A stretch of 32,320 bases of DNA from JAJXWB01 sp047605445 (lineage in GTDB: Bacteria > Pseudomonadota > Alphaproteobacteria > Rhizobiales > Beijerinckiaceae), in contig JASGFP010000035.1 of assembly GCA_047605445.1 (NCBI GenBank), positions 1 to 32,320 on the forward strand. The letters are read 5' to 3'. The number at the start of each line of letters is the position of its first letter. Position 1 is the stretch's first letter. This document shows positions 22,626-30,111 of this stretch, in pieces. A program made the translations under genes and the position numbers. The notes under the pieces are model-generated. The model saw only the letters and a list, made by a program, of their open reading frames with translations. It did not search any database and was not told the DNA's origin.

Positions 22626-24320
22626 TCAGGAGCCGATCACCCGGTGCAGGGATTCCTTGATCTTGGCGAGCGCGTAGCCCTTCGCCTTTTCGAGATCGAC
22701 ATGGGGCATGTTCGGCATTTCGTCCGCCGCGACGACGGCGTCGACGATCGCGGGACCGTCGACCGCCAGCGCCCCGGCGATCGCCCCTTCCAGCTCGTCG
22801 GGCTTTTTCGCGGTGAAGCCGTGGCCGCCGCAGGCGCGCGCCAGAGCCGCGAAGTCCGGGTTGGGGAATTCGATGGCCTCCTTGAAGGGAACGAGGCCGA
22901 TGCTTTCTGCTTCGAGCGTGATGAGGCCCAGCGCAGAATTGTCGTAGACGATGACCTTGACCGGCAACCTGTGATGCACCGCGGTCATGAACTCGCCCAT
23001 CAGCATGTTGAAGCCGCCGTCGCCGGTCAGCGCGATCACCTGTTTCGAGCGGTCGAGCGCCTGGATGCCGTTGGCCTGGCCGAGCGATGTTCCGACGGCA
23101 GCATTGTTGAAGGAACCGACGATACGCTGTTCGCCGCTCTGCCGGATCCAGTTGGCCGACCACAGCGTGTTGAGGCCGGTGTCGAAGACGAAGATCGCAT
23201 CCTTGCGCGCGTGATTGCTGACGCAGCGCGCGACCGCCATGGGATGGATGATGTCGGCGCTGCGCGACAGATCAGCCTGCTTGTCGAGCATAGCGTCCCA
23301 GTCGCGCCGCCCGGCGGCGAGCCTGTCGAAGAAAACGCGGTCGCTTTTCTCCGCGATGCGTTCCAGCAGGCGCCGCACTGTCGGGACGACCGACCCGAGA
23401 ATGCCGAGTTTGGTTCCCGTGCGGCGGCCAAGGACCTGCGGGCGCACGTCGACCTGAATGGTCTTCGCATCCTTCGGCAGGAATTCCGGATAGGGATAAT
23501 CCGTGCCGAGCATGATGAAGAGATCGCAGTCCTGCACGGCGCGATAGACGGGCTTGGTGCCGATCATTCCGATGCCGCCCATCCAGCGCGGCTCGTCGTA
23601 GGGCATGAGTTCCTTGCCGCGCACGGAATGAATGAGCGGCGCCTTCAGGCGATCGGAGAATTCACGCAGCAGATCCGTCGCGCCGCGGCAGCCTGCGCCG
23701 CACATGACGACAATGCTGCCGGCCTCGTCGATCATGCGCGCGGCGGCGACGATATCCTCTTCGCTGGCGATGAATTCGGGGCGCGGCCGCAGCGTGGGAA
23801 TGCTGTAGGCGGCATGGTCCGTCTTCAGCGATAGCACATCCTGGGGCAGCGTGAGATGCGCGGGACCGGGCGCGGCGAAGGCGGCGGCGATGGCCTGATG
23901 CACGACGGGCGCAGCTTGCGCAGCCGACATCAGGGTCTGCGTGTAGACGCAGACATCGCGAAACAGCAGATCGGGATTGGTCGTCTGGATGTAGTCCGTG
24001 CCCTGCAGCGCGCGCGGCATGTCGCCGGACAGCGCGAGCACCGGCGCATGGTCGCGCGCGGCCTCGTAGAGTCCGGCGACGAGATGCGTGCTGCCCGGCC
24101 CGGTCGTGCCGGCGCAGACGCCGAGGCCTCCGGTCAGTTTCGCCTGGCCCGACGCGGCAAGCGCCGCGCCCTCCTCGTGCCGCACGCCGACCCATTCGAT
24201 CGACGAGCGGCGCACGGCGTCGGCAAGGGGATTGAGGCTGTCGCCGATCAGGCCGAAGATCTGCTTGACCCCGACTTGTTCGAGCACGCCGACGAGCAGT
24301 TCCGAAACGGTCTGCGACAT
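22626..24320 (-). CDS. poxB: thiamine-diphosphate enzyme, pyruvate oxidase / PoxB-like
   Basis: This 564-residue protein has the three domains of ThDP-dependent decarboxylases. It starts SQTVSELLVGVLEQVGVKQI, has the catalytic glutamate Glu50 in RHEE, and the ThDP motif begins GDGGFNML with Asp434, close to E. coli PoxB numbering. PoxB oxidises pyruvate to acetate and CO2 and passes electrons to ubiquinone at the membrane. The C-terminus (KGYALAKIKESLHRVIGS) is shorter than and unlike the lipid-activated tail of E. coli PoxB, so membrane binding may differ. GGAGA precedes the ATG at 24320 by six bases. The MIP channel gene ends 37 bases upstream on the same strand. A relative with another 2-oxo acid substrate is not excluded. 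Confidence 0.87.
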   Translation of the reverse strand: MSQTVSELLVGVLEQVGVKQIFGLIGDSLNPLADAVRRSSIEWVGVRHEEGAALAASGQAKLTGGLGVCAGTTGPGSTHLVAGLYEAARDHAPVLALSGDMPRALQGTDYIQTTNPDLLFRDVCVYTQTLMSAAQAAPVVHQAIAAAFAAPGPAHLTLPQDVLSLKTDHAAYSIPTLRPRPEFIASEEDIVAAARMIDEAGSIVVMCGAGCRGATDLLREFSDRLKAPLIHSVRGKELMPYDEPRWMGGIGMIGTKPVYRAVQDCDLFIMLGTDYPYPEFLPKDAKTIQVDVRPQVLGRRTGTKLGILGSVVPTVRRLLERIAEKSDRVFFDRLAAGRRDWDAMLDKQADLSRSADIIHPMAVARCVSNHARKDAIFVFDTGLNTLWSANWIRQSGEQRIVGSFNNAAVGTSLGQANGIQALDRSKQVIALTGDGGFNMLMGEFMTAVHHRLPVKVIVYDNSALGLITLEAESIGLVPFKEAIEFPNPDFAALARACGGHGFTAKKPDELEGAIAGALAVDGPAIVDAVVAADEMPNMPHVDLEKAKGYALAKIKESLHRVIGS

Positions 24321-24357
24321 GAAATTCTCCTTCGGCGTGTTGATGGACGGCTTGAGC

Positions 24358-25161
24358 CTATTCGCTCTCGGCGCGCGGCGTTCCCATCGCGGCCTGCGCC
24401 TCCTGCGCCTTGGCCGGCCCGCGCAGCGCGCGCGCGACGACGACCGCGCAGGCGGCGCCGAGGAAGGGACCCACGACATACACCCACCATGTCGAAAGGT
24501 TCCCGCGCGCGAGGTCCGGCCCGAAGGCGCGCGCCGGATTCATCGCCGCGCCTTCATAGGGGCCGCCGAACGTGCCGAGCGACATGACATAGGCGCCGAC
24601 CGCCAGCGGAACGAACTGGCCGTTGAGCTTCGGGCCGTTGGCCATGGACAGCACCATCAGCACCATGCCGAAGGTGAGTATGGCCTCGAAGAAGACGGCC
24701 TGCAGCGCCTGGCCCGCCTGCGGCACGGTCGCCGCCAGATTGCCCTCGATGCCGAAGAAGGCGCGCGCGAGGTAGGAGCCGGCGGCGGCTGCGATCAGTT
24801 GCACGATGATATAGGCGCCCGCCATCGGCCAGCCCATGTCGCCGCGCGTGGCGAAAGCGAAGGTCATGGCGGGATTGAAGTGCGAGGAAATGTCGCCGAG
24901 AAAATAGATGGCGACGACGAGCCAGAGCGAGGAGATGGCCGACAGCACGAAGGCGCCGATCAGCGGCTCCATCTTCACGCCGCCATAAAGCGTCAAGACA
25001 GCCGCGCCGCCCGACAGCACGAACGTGAGGCCAGCCGTGCCGATGAACTCCGACAGCAGGCGGCGGAAGCGGTGCTCGGGGCTGCGCCAGTCCGCGTTGA
25101 AGCGCGGCTGGCCGATCTGCATGGCGAGCGCAGCCTGGCCGAAAACGGGTTGGGGTTGCAT
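24358..25161 (-). CDS. MIP family channel (aquaporin / glycerol facilitator)
   Basis: This 267-residue membrane protein has six helices and the two half-helix NPA motifs that line the pore: HFNPAMT (96-98) and AMNPAR (208-211, including the selectivity-filter Arg). The second motif runs on as AFGPDL. The sequence falls between AqpZ and the glycerol facilitators, so whether it carries water, glycerol or a small neutral acid cannot be told. The N-terminus has a 30-residue polar extension. I chose the ATG at 25161 with CGGAG eight or nine bases upstream; the preceding TTG is not needed. It lies between fumC and the PoxB-like gene on one strand. Confidence 0.93.
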   Translation of the reverse strand: MQPQPVFGQAALAMQIGQPRFNADWRSPEHRFRRLLSEFIGTAGLTFVLSGGAAVLTLYGGVKMEPLIGAFVLSAISSLWLVVAIYFLGDISSHFNPAMTFAFATRGDMGWPMAGAYIIVQLIAAAAGSYLARAFFGIEGNLAATVPQAGQALQAVFFEAILTFGMVLMVLSMANGPKLNGQFVPLAVGAYVMSLGTFGGPYEGAAMNPARAFGPDLARGNLSTWWVYVVGPFLGAACAVVVARALRGPAKAQEAQAAMGTPRAESE

Positions 25162-25229
25162 CAAAAAATCTCCGGAAAATCCAAACGGGATGGGCAGCGG
25201 CGCCGAAGCGCCGCCGCCGGATCGCGCGC

Positions 25230-26633
25230 TCAGTTCGTCGCGACGTAGGGGCTCGTCATCTTCGCGGGATCGACGACGCGGTCGAATTCGGCTTCCGAGA
25301 CGAAGCCGAGCTTGAGAGCCGCAGCCTTCAGCGTGAGATCGTTGTCCATCGCGTAATGCGCGATCTTCGAGGCCTTGTCGTAGCCGATGACCGGCGACAA
25401 CGCGGTGACCAGCATCAGCGATTCCTCAACGTATTTCGCGATGCGCTTGCGGTTGGGTTCGGTTCCTTCCACGAGATACTTGCGGAAGTTGGCGCAGCTG
25501 TCGGTCAGCAGCGTGATGGAATGGGTGATGTTGTAGATGATCAGCGGCTTGTAGACGTTCATCTCGAGATAGCCGCTCGCGCCGCCGAAGCCGACCGCGA
25601 CGTCGTTGGCCATTACCTGCACGGCCACCATGGTCAGCGCTTCCGCCTGCGTCGGATTGACCTTGCCGGGCATGATCGACGAGCCCGGCTCGTTTTCGGG
25701 CAGGTTGAGCTCTGCAAAGCCCGCGCGCGGGCCGCAGGACATCAGGCGGATGTCGTTGCCGATCTTGTAGAGCGAGGTGGCGAGCGTGCGCATCGCGCCG
25801 TGGAAATTGACGAGCGCGTCATGCGCGCCCTGCACCGTGAACTTGTTGGGCGCTGTGACGAAGGGCAGCCCCGTCAGCTTCGCAATCTCGGCGGCTGACG
25901 CCTCCGCGAAGCCCGGCGCCGAATTGATGCCGGTGCCGACCGCCGTGCCGCCGAGCGCGAGGCGGTAGACGCCGCCGAGCGCGGCCTCCAGCCATTCGAG
26001 ATTTTCCTCGAGCATGCCGGCATAGCCCGACCATTCCTGGCCGAGCGTGAGCGGCGTTGCATCCTGCATGTGCGTGCGGCCGATCTTGACGATGTCGGCC
26101 CAGGCCTTGGCCTTCGCGTCGATGGAATCGTGCAGCGCCTGCACGGCCGGGATCAGCCGCTGCCGGGCGTTGAGCGCGGTGGCGATGTACATGGCCGAGG
26201 GAAACGAGTCGTTCGACGATTGCGCCATGTTGACGTGATCGTTGGGATGCACCGGCGCCTTGCTGCCGAGCGGCGTGCCCGCGATCTGGCAGCAGCGGTT
26301 CGAGATCACCTCGTTCACGTTCATGTTGAACTGCGTGCCCGAACCCGTCATCCAGACGTGCAGCGGGAACATGTCATGATGCTGGCCGGCGAGAATCTCG
26401 TCGCAAGCCTGGACGATCAGCCTGTGCGCCTCGTCGTTCAGGCGCCCGTCGGCATGGTTGGCGTTGGCCGCGCCCTTCTTGAGATAGGCGTAGGACGTGA
26501 TCATCTCGCGCGGGATGAGATCCTTGCCGATCGAGAAATGCTCGAGCGAGCGCTGCGTCTGCGCGCCCCACAGCTTGTCGGCGGGCACATCGACTTCGCC
26601 CAGGCTGTCGGTTTCCTTGCGTACGCCCGTCAT
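25230..26633 (-). CDS. fumC: class II fumarate hydratase
   Basis: This 467-residue enzyme interconverts fumarate and malate in the TCA cycle and is of the iron-free, oxygen-stable class. The superfamily signature GSSIMPGKVNP places the catalytic Ser at 318, the E. coli position, and GRTHMQDATPLTLGQEW carries the active-site His. The motif goes on as TQAEALTMV where TQCEALTMV is common. I chose the ATG at 26633 (MTGVRKETDS) with GGGGAG eight bases upstream; the longer frame adds 13 residues without support. It heads a minus-strand run followed by the MIP channel (68-base gap) and the PoxB-like gene. Confidence 0.97.
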   Translation of the reverse strand: MTGVRKETDSLGEVDVPADKLWGAQTQRSLEHFSIGKDLIPREMITSYAYLKKGAANANHADGRLNDEAHRLIVQACDEILAGQHHDMFPLHVWMTGSGTQFNMNVNEVISNRCCQIAGTPLGSKAPVHPNDHVNMAQSSNDSFPSAMYIATALNARQRLIPAVQALHDSIDAKAKAWADIVKIGRTHMQDATPLTLGQEWSGYAGMLEENLEWLEAALGGVYRLALGGTAVGTGINSAPGFAEASAAEIAKLTGLPFVTAPNKFTVQGAHDALVNFHGAMRTLATSLYKIGNDIRLMSCGPRAGFAELNLPENEPGSSIMPGKVNPTQAEALTMVAVQVMANDVAVGFGGASGYLEMNVYKPLIIYNITHSITLLTDSCANFRKYLVEGTEPNRKRIAKYVEESLMLVTALSPVIGYDKASKIAHYAMDNDLTLKAAALKLGFVSEAEFDRVVDPAKMTSPYVATN

Positions 26634-26732
26634 GCCAGCTGCTCCCCATTTCCAAATGTGCGCCATGCGCAAACAGTCCCGCGACGATGATAATCGGAGC
26701 GGGAAGCGTCAGATGTGCGAACTGGACCCGCG

Positions 26733-26756
26733 CCCGGCTCCATGCCCGGCTCCATG
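26733..26756. repeat. 12-base tandem duplication
   Basis: CCCGGCTCCATG occurs twice head to tail with no mismatch, in non-coding DNA between fumC and the copper-chaperone gene. It may be a replication slippage product; no function is suggested. Confidence 0.7.
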
Positions 26757-26927
26757 TCCGGGCAGTGCGCCAAATCTGCGGTCGACCGAGGCCGGGCGGC
26801 GACCATCACGAGATCATCGGTACGCTGTTGCTCCGTTCCAGCCGGATGATGGGCAATGCTGGCCACATGCGCAAGCTCGCCACTCTGGGCGCTGCGACGT
26901 CGCGCCGCCGTTCACTTTCAGATCGAC

Positions 26928-26955
26928 CTGACATATCTTCAACGACGAATATATA
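26928..26955 (+). promoter_or_regulatory. candidate sigma-70-type promoter for the copper-chaperone gene
   Basis: CTGACA (26928-26933), 16 bases, then TATATA (26950-26955), in an AT-rich island 22 bases before the ATG at 26978. The short leader leaves room for the AAGGGAG ribosome-binding site. I see no clear CueR-type operator between the two elements. Confidence 0.45.
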
Positions 26956-26977
26956 TCCGCGCCACAAGGGAGCGCCC

Positions 26978-27187
26978 ATGTCCAAACTCCAGCTCGACGT
27001 CTCCGGCATGACCTGCGGCGGCTGCGCCCGCTCGGTCGAGAAGATCATCCAGAAGCAGGACGCGGCCTCGAAAGTCTCGGTGGACCTCGCCACCGGCCGC
27101 GTGGAGGCCGAGACCTCCGCCGATCCTGCCGCGCTCGCCGCGGCGCTGACGGCGGCGGGTTTCCCGGCCAAACAGGCCGGCGCCTAG
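26978..27187 (+). CDS. small heavy-metal-binding protein (CopZ-like)
   Basis: This 69-residue protein is a single heavy-metal-associated domain with the metal site GMTCGGC (Cys13 and Cys16). It fits the ferredoxin-like fold of copper chaperones such as CopZ, which hand Cu(I) to P1B-type ATPases. The typical hydrophobic strand pattern (LQLDVSGM, SKVSVDLATGRVEAE) and the C-terminal ALTAAGFPA helix are present. No copper ATPase or CueR regulator lies in the window. AAGGGAG is seven bases upstream of the ATG. A longer in-frame reading from 26687 is not supported. ohr follows after 56 bases on the same strand. Confidence 0.9.
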   Translation: MSKLQLDVSGMTCGGCARSVEKIIQKQDAASKVSVDLATGRVEAETSADPAALAAALTAAGFPAKQAGA

Positions 27188-27209
27188 CTTCCACCCGCGC
27201 CCGCCCTAT

Positions 27210-27239
27210 TCTCTCCCGCGCCATCCAGTTCGGGAGAGA
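27210..27239 (+). promoter_or_regulatory. perfect inverted repeat covering the ohr ribosome-binding site
   Basis: TCTCTCCCG (27210-27218) and CGGGAGAGA (27231-27239) are exact complements with a 12-base loop. The right arm is the ribosome-binding sequence of ohr, four bases before its ATG. As RNA this hairpin would hide the site; as DNA it could be an operator. It does not resemble the AT-rich OhrR operator. Confidence 0.6.
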
Positions 27240-27243
27240 CAAC

Positions 27244-27684
27244 ATGGTCGATAAAATCAAGCCGCTGCTGACCGTCGCCGCCACCGCCGTCGGCGGCCGC
27301 AACGGGCATACGGCCGCCGCCGACGGATCGGTGAAGGCGGACCTTTCGGTGGCCAAGGAGATGGGCGGCCCGGGCAAGCCCGGCACGACCACGCCGGAAC
27401 ATCTGTTTGCGGCCGGCTACGCCGCCTGCTTCGGCGGCGCGCTCGATTTCGTCGGCAAGTCGCACAAGAAGGACGCGAGCAAGGCCAAGATTACCGCCAA
27501 TGTCTCGATTGGCCCGCGCGAGCTCGGCGGCTTCGGGCTGGCGGTGAAGATGCACGTCGAAGACAAGAGCATCCCGCAGGCCGAGCTGGAAGCGCTGGTG
27601 AACGAGGCCCACGAGAAGATCTGCCCGTATTCCCATGCGACGCGCGGGAATGTGGATGTGCAGCTCGAGGTTGTGGGGGGCTGA
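27244..27684 (+). CDS. ohr: organic hydroperoxide resistance protein (Ohr / OsmC family)
   Basis: This 146-residue thiol peroxidase reduces organic hydroperoxides, including fatty-acid hydroperoxides, using a Cys pair. The peroxidatic Cys62 is in AAGYAACFGGAL and the resolving Cys127 is in CPYSHATRGN, both hallmarks of Ohr. Glu52 (PEHLF) and Arg19 fit the residues that orient the reactive thiol. Length and spacing favour Ohr over OsmC. No OhrR regulator gene is adjacent. Translation may be controlled by the inverted repeat over its ribosome-binding site. Confidence 0.93.
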   Translation: MVDKIKPLLTVAATAVGGRNGHTAAADGSVKADLSVAKEMGGPGKPGTTTPEHLFAAGYAACFGGALDFVGKSHKKDASKAKITANVSIGPRELGGFGLAVKMHVEDKSIPQAELEALVNEAHEKICPYSHATRGNVDVQLEVVGG

Positions 27685-27750
27685 GGATGGCGATTGCCCA
27701 TTTGCTGTAAACTGGCGCTCGAAGCGCTCGACCAGCCCTACGATCCCTGA

Positions 27751-27770
27751 GGCGCTCGCCAGTGAGCGCC
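27751..27770 (+). other. hairpin between ohr and hisZ
   Basis: GGCGCTC, loop GCCAGT, GAGCGCC is a perfect seven-base stem 66 bases after the ohr stop. No T-run follows on either strand, so I do not call it a terminator. No run of histidine codons suggestive of attenuation precedes it. Confidence 0.35.
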
Positions 27771-27888
27771 CCAGCGGATCGACCGGGCGGAATAACCGCC
27801 CCATTCCATTCACCCTGCCCTGCTTTAATGGATGCGCCGCCCGGCCGCGCTTGATAAAGAAAGCGCGAAATTTTCGGGAATCTGCGCC

Positions 27889-29022
27889 GTGGCGACGAAG
27901 AATGGACGGAATGGGGCGACGACCGGCGGGCAGACCCTGCTCGCCCATCTCGTCGCCTCTGGATACCGGCGCGCGGAGCCGCCGATCCTGCAACCGGCCG
28001 CCGTCTTTCTCGACCAGCTCGGCGAGGACATGCGCGGGCGGCTCTACCTGACGACCGACGCCGCGGGCACGGAACTCTGCCTGCGGCCGGAATTCACCCT
28101 GCCCGTCTCCGTCGCCTATCTCGCTTCCAGCGCCGCCGGCAAGGCTGCCGCCTTCTCCTACCTCGGCTCGGTCTTCCGCTTCCGGCCTGACGGCACGGGC
28201 GAATTTCTGCAGGCGGGCCTCGAGAGCTTCGGCCGCAAGGACAAGGAAGCCGCCGATTCGGAAATTCTGGCGCTGTCGCTGGAAGCCGCAGCCAAGGCCG
28301 GGCGCAGCGACCTGTCCGTCACGATCGGCGACGCCGGCCTGTTCGCGCAATTTCTCGATTCCCTGCAATTGCCGGCAAGCTGGCTACGCCTCATCCGCCG
28401 CGGGCTGGCGCAGGGCGCATCGCTCGACAAGATTTTCGCGGGCTCGCCCACCAACGGCTCGGACGACCATTCCGGCGTGCTCGCGGCGCTCGAAGGCGCC
28501 GACAAGCAGGGAGCGCGCGCGCTGGTCGAAGACCTCCTTTCGATCGCGGGCATTTCCTCGGTCGGCGGCCGCAGCGTGAGCGAAATCACCGAGCGATTCC
28601 TCGAACAGGCGAGCCTGCGTTCCGGACCTGGCGTGCCGCAGGACAAGCGTGACCTGATCGCGAAATTCCTGGCTGTCTCCGGCGATCCGGACACCGCGTC
28701 CGCAGCGCTGCGCAAGCTCGCCGGCGACGCGAAGCTCGATCTCTCCGCCGCGCTCGATTCCTTCGACCAGCGGCTCAATTTCATGGTCGCGCGCGGGCTT
28801 GATCCGGCGACCATGCGCTTTTCCGCGCGTTTCGTGCGCAGGCTGGATTACTACACCGGCTTCATCTTCGAGGCGCATGCACCGGGCGCGCCGCCCGACA
28901 AGCCCGTGATCGGCGGTGGGCGCTACGATCGCCTGCTCGACACGCTCGGCGCGAAGAAGCCCATCCCCGCGGTCGGCGCGGCCATCTGGGTCGAGCGCCT
29001 CTTTCCGGAGGTCGCGGCGTGA
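27889..29022 (+). CDS. hisZ: ATP phosphoribosyltransferase regulatory subunit
   Basis: This protein of about 377 residues is a class II aaRS-like paralogue of HisS without aminoacylation activity. It activates HisG and senses histidine. Visible blocks are LRPEFTLPVSVAYL, YLGSVFRFRP, FLQAGLESFG, RLDYYTGFIFEA and VIGGGRYDRLLDTLG. The start is uncertain: GTG at 27889 (VATKNG) is my choice because the 19 codons upstream, from ATG 27832, are AT-rich with no ribosome-binding site and look non-coding. hisG begins four bases before the hisZ stop ends (GTGA), so the two are translationally coupled. Confidence 0.9.
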   Translation: MATKNGRNGATTGGQTLLAHLVASGYRRAEPPILQPAAVFLDQLGEDMRGRLYLTTDAAGTELCLRPEFTLPVSVAYLASSAAGKAAAFSYLGSVFRFRPDGTGEFLQAGLESFGRKDKEAADSEILALSLEAAAKAGRSDLSVTIGDAGLFAQFLDSLQLPASWLRLIRRGLAQGASLDKIFAGSPTNGSDDHSGVLAALEGADKQGARALVEDLLSIAGISSVGGRSVSEITERFLEQASLRSGPGVPQDKRDLIAKFLAVSGDPDTASAALRKLAGDAKLDLSAALDSFDQRLNFMVARGLDPATMRFSARFVRRLDYYTGFIFEAHAPGAPPDKPVIGGGRYDRLLDTLGAKKPIPAVGAAIWVERLFPEVAA

Positions 29023-29990
29023 GCGACAGCAAACTCATCGTCGCCGTGCCTTCCAAGGGCCGGCTGCAGGAAAACGCAAACGCCTTTTTCGCGCGCGCCG
29101 GGCTCGACGTCGTGCAGGGGCGCGGCGCACGCGATTATCGCGGCGTGCTGAAGGGCGTCGACAATGTCGAGATCGCCTTTCTTTCGGCGTCCGACATCAC
29201 CGCGCATCTGGCGCAGGGCTCCGTCCACATGGGCGTGACCGGCGAAGATCTCGTGCGCGAGACGATTCCCGATGCCCAGGCCAAAGTTGAATTGCTGACG
29301 CCGCTCGGCTTCGGCAACGCCAATGTCGTCGTCGCCGTGCCGCAGGCCTGGATCGACGTGCGCCACATGGCCGACCTCGCCGACGTCGCCGCCGCTTTTC
29401 GCGGCAAGCGCGGGCAGCGGATGCGGGTCGCGACCAAATACGTCAATCTCACGCGCCGCTACTTCGCGGAGAACGGCGTCGCCGACTATCGCATCGTCGA
29501 AAGCCTCGGCGCGACAGAAGGCGCGCCGGCGGCGGGACAGGCGGAGCTGATCGTCGACATCACCACGACCGGCGCGACGCTGAAAGCCAATGCGCTGAAG
29601 GTGCTGGACGACGGCGTGATGCTGCGCTCGGAAGCCAATCTCGTGGCGTCCATGAGCGCGACCTGGGACGAAACGGCGCGCGAAGCCGCGCGGCTGATCC
29701 TCGCGCGCATCGCGGCGGAAGAAGAAGCGCGCACGACGCGCGAGGTGCGCGCCTTCGTGCCCGATCTCGGCGACGGAAAGCTGAAGAAGGCCGCCGCCAA
29801 ATATGGCGCGCGCCTGCGCGGACGCGGACAGGAAGGTCTCGTGATGATGGCCTGCCCCAAGGCCGACGCGCCCGATCTCGCGGAATGGCTGATCAAGCAT
29901 GGCGCGGAGACGGTGACGGTGGGGCAAGTGGATTACGTCTTCACCGCAAAGAACGCGCTGTGGGAGAAGCTGGCGAAGCGGATCGGGTGA
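29019..29990 (+). CDS. hisG: ATP phosphoribosyltransferase, catalytic subunit (about 320-residue form)
   Basis: This 323-residue enzyme condenses ATP and PRPP in the first step of histidine synthesis. Typical blocks are AVPSKGRLQENA at the start, GVTGEDLVRE, VVVAVPQAWIDV, RVATKYVNLTRRYF and the PRPP-binding VDITTTGATLKAN. Short HisG proteins that work with HisZ usually have about 210-230 residues; this one has about 100 more, as I recall for Bradyrhizobium HisG. The extra C-terminal region (EVRAFVPDLGDGKLKKAAAK and later MACPKADAPDLAEWL) is predicted to form an additional domain. The GTG start overlaps the hisZ stop. An inverted repeat follows the gene immediately. Confidence 0.94.
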   Translation: MSDSKLIVAVPSKGRLQENANAFFARAGLDVVQGRGARDYRGVLKGVDNVEIAFLSASDITAHLAQGSVHMGVTGEDLVRETIPDAQAKVELLTPLGFGNANVVVAVPQAWIDVRHMADLADVAAAFRGKRGQRMRVATKYVNLTRRYFAENGVADYRIVESLGATEGAPAAGQAELIVDITTTGATLKANALKVLDDGVMLRSEANLVASMSATWDETAREAARLILARIAAEEEARTTREVRAFVPDLGDGKLKKAAAKYGARLRGRGQEGLVMMACPKADAPDLAEWLIKHGAETVTVGQVDYVFTAKNALWEKLAKRIG

Positions 29991-29992
29991 CC

Positions 29993-30052
29993 GGACCGCG
30001 AGCCTTCACGCTCGCCTTGGTCGCGTCAAGCGAGCCCTAAGGCTCGCGGTCC
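29993..30052. repeat. inverted repeat of the GGACCGCGAGCCT unit after hisG
   Basis: GGACCGCGAGCCTT (29993-30006) and AAGGCTCGCGGTCC (30039-30052) are perfect 14-base arms. The 32-base loop holds a second stem, GCTCGCCTTG against CAAGCGAGC, with one bulge. The structure starts three bases after the hisG stop and may end its transcript. The same unit recurs at 30098 and 31239, so it also looks like a dispersed palindromic repeat. Confidence 0.8.
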
Positions 30053-30097
30053 AACGCTTGCTCCGCCTCCTGTTCCGTGTACGCTCCGCGCGACATC

Positions 30098-30109
30098 ACC
30101 GCGAGCCTT
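30098..30109 (+). repeat. half copy of the GGACCGCGAGCCT unit before the nnrU-like gene
   Basis: ACCGCGAGCCTT lies two bases before the ATG at 30112, where a ribosome-binding site would be expected. It repeats twelve bases of the arm at 29993 without a matching second arm nearby. Confidence 0.6.
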
Positions 30110-30111
30110 CC

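Larger units (their letters stand above)
26634..26977. other. 344-base divergent intergenic region between fumC and the copper-chaperone gene
   Basis: The gap contains the likely promoters of both genes. It holds a 12-base tandem duplication, CCCGGCTCCATG at 26733-26744 and again at 26745-26756, and an AT-rich promoter-like stretch at 26928-26957. Open frames here, including one with a repeated MEPG on the minus strand, have no family content and I do not call them genes. Confidence 0.5.

Noticed and set aside
26630..26866. 78-codon minus-strand frame with repeated MEPG before fumC
   Set aside because: The repeat comes from the 12-base tandem duplication; there is no family content and it overlaps the fumC leader.
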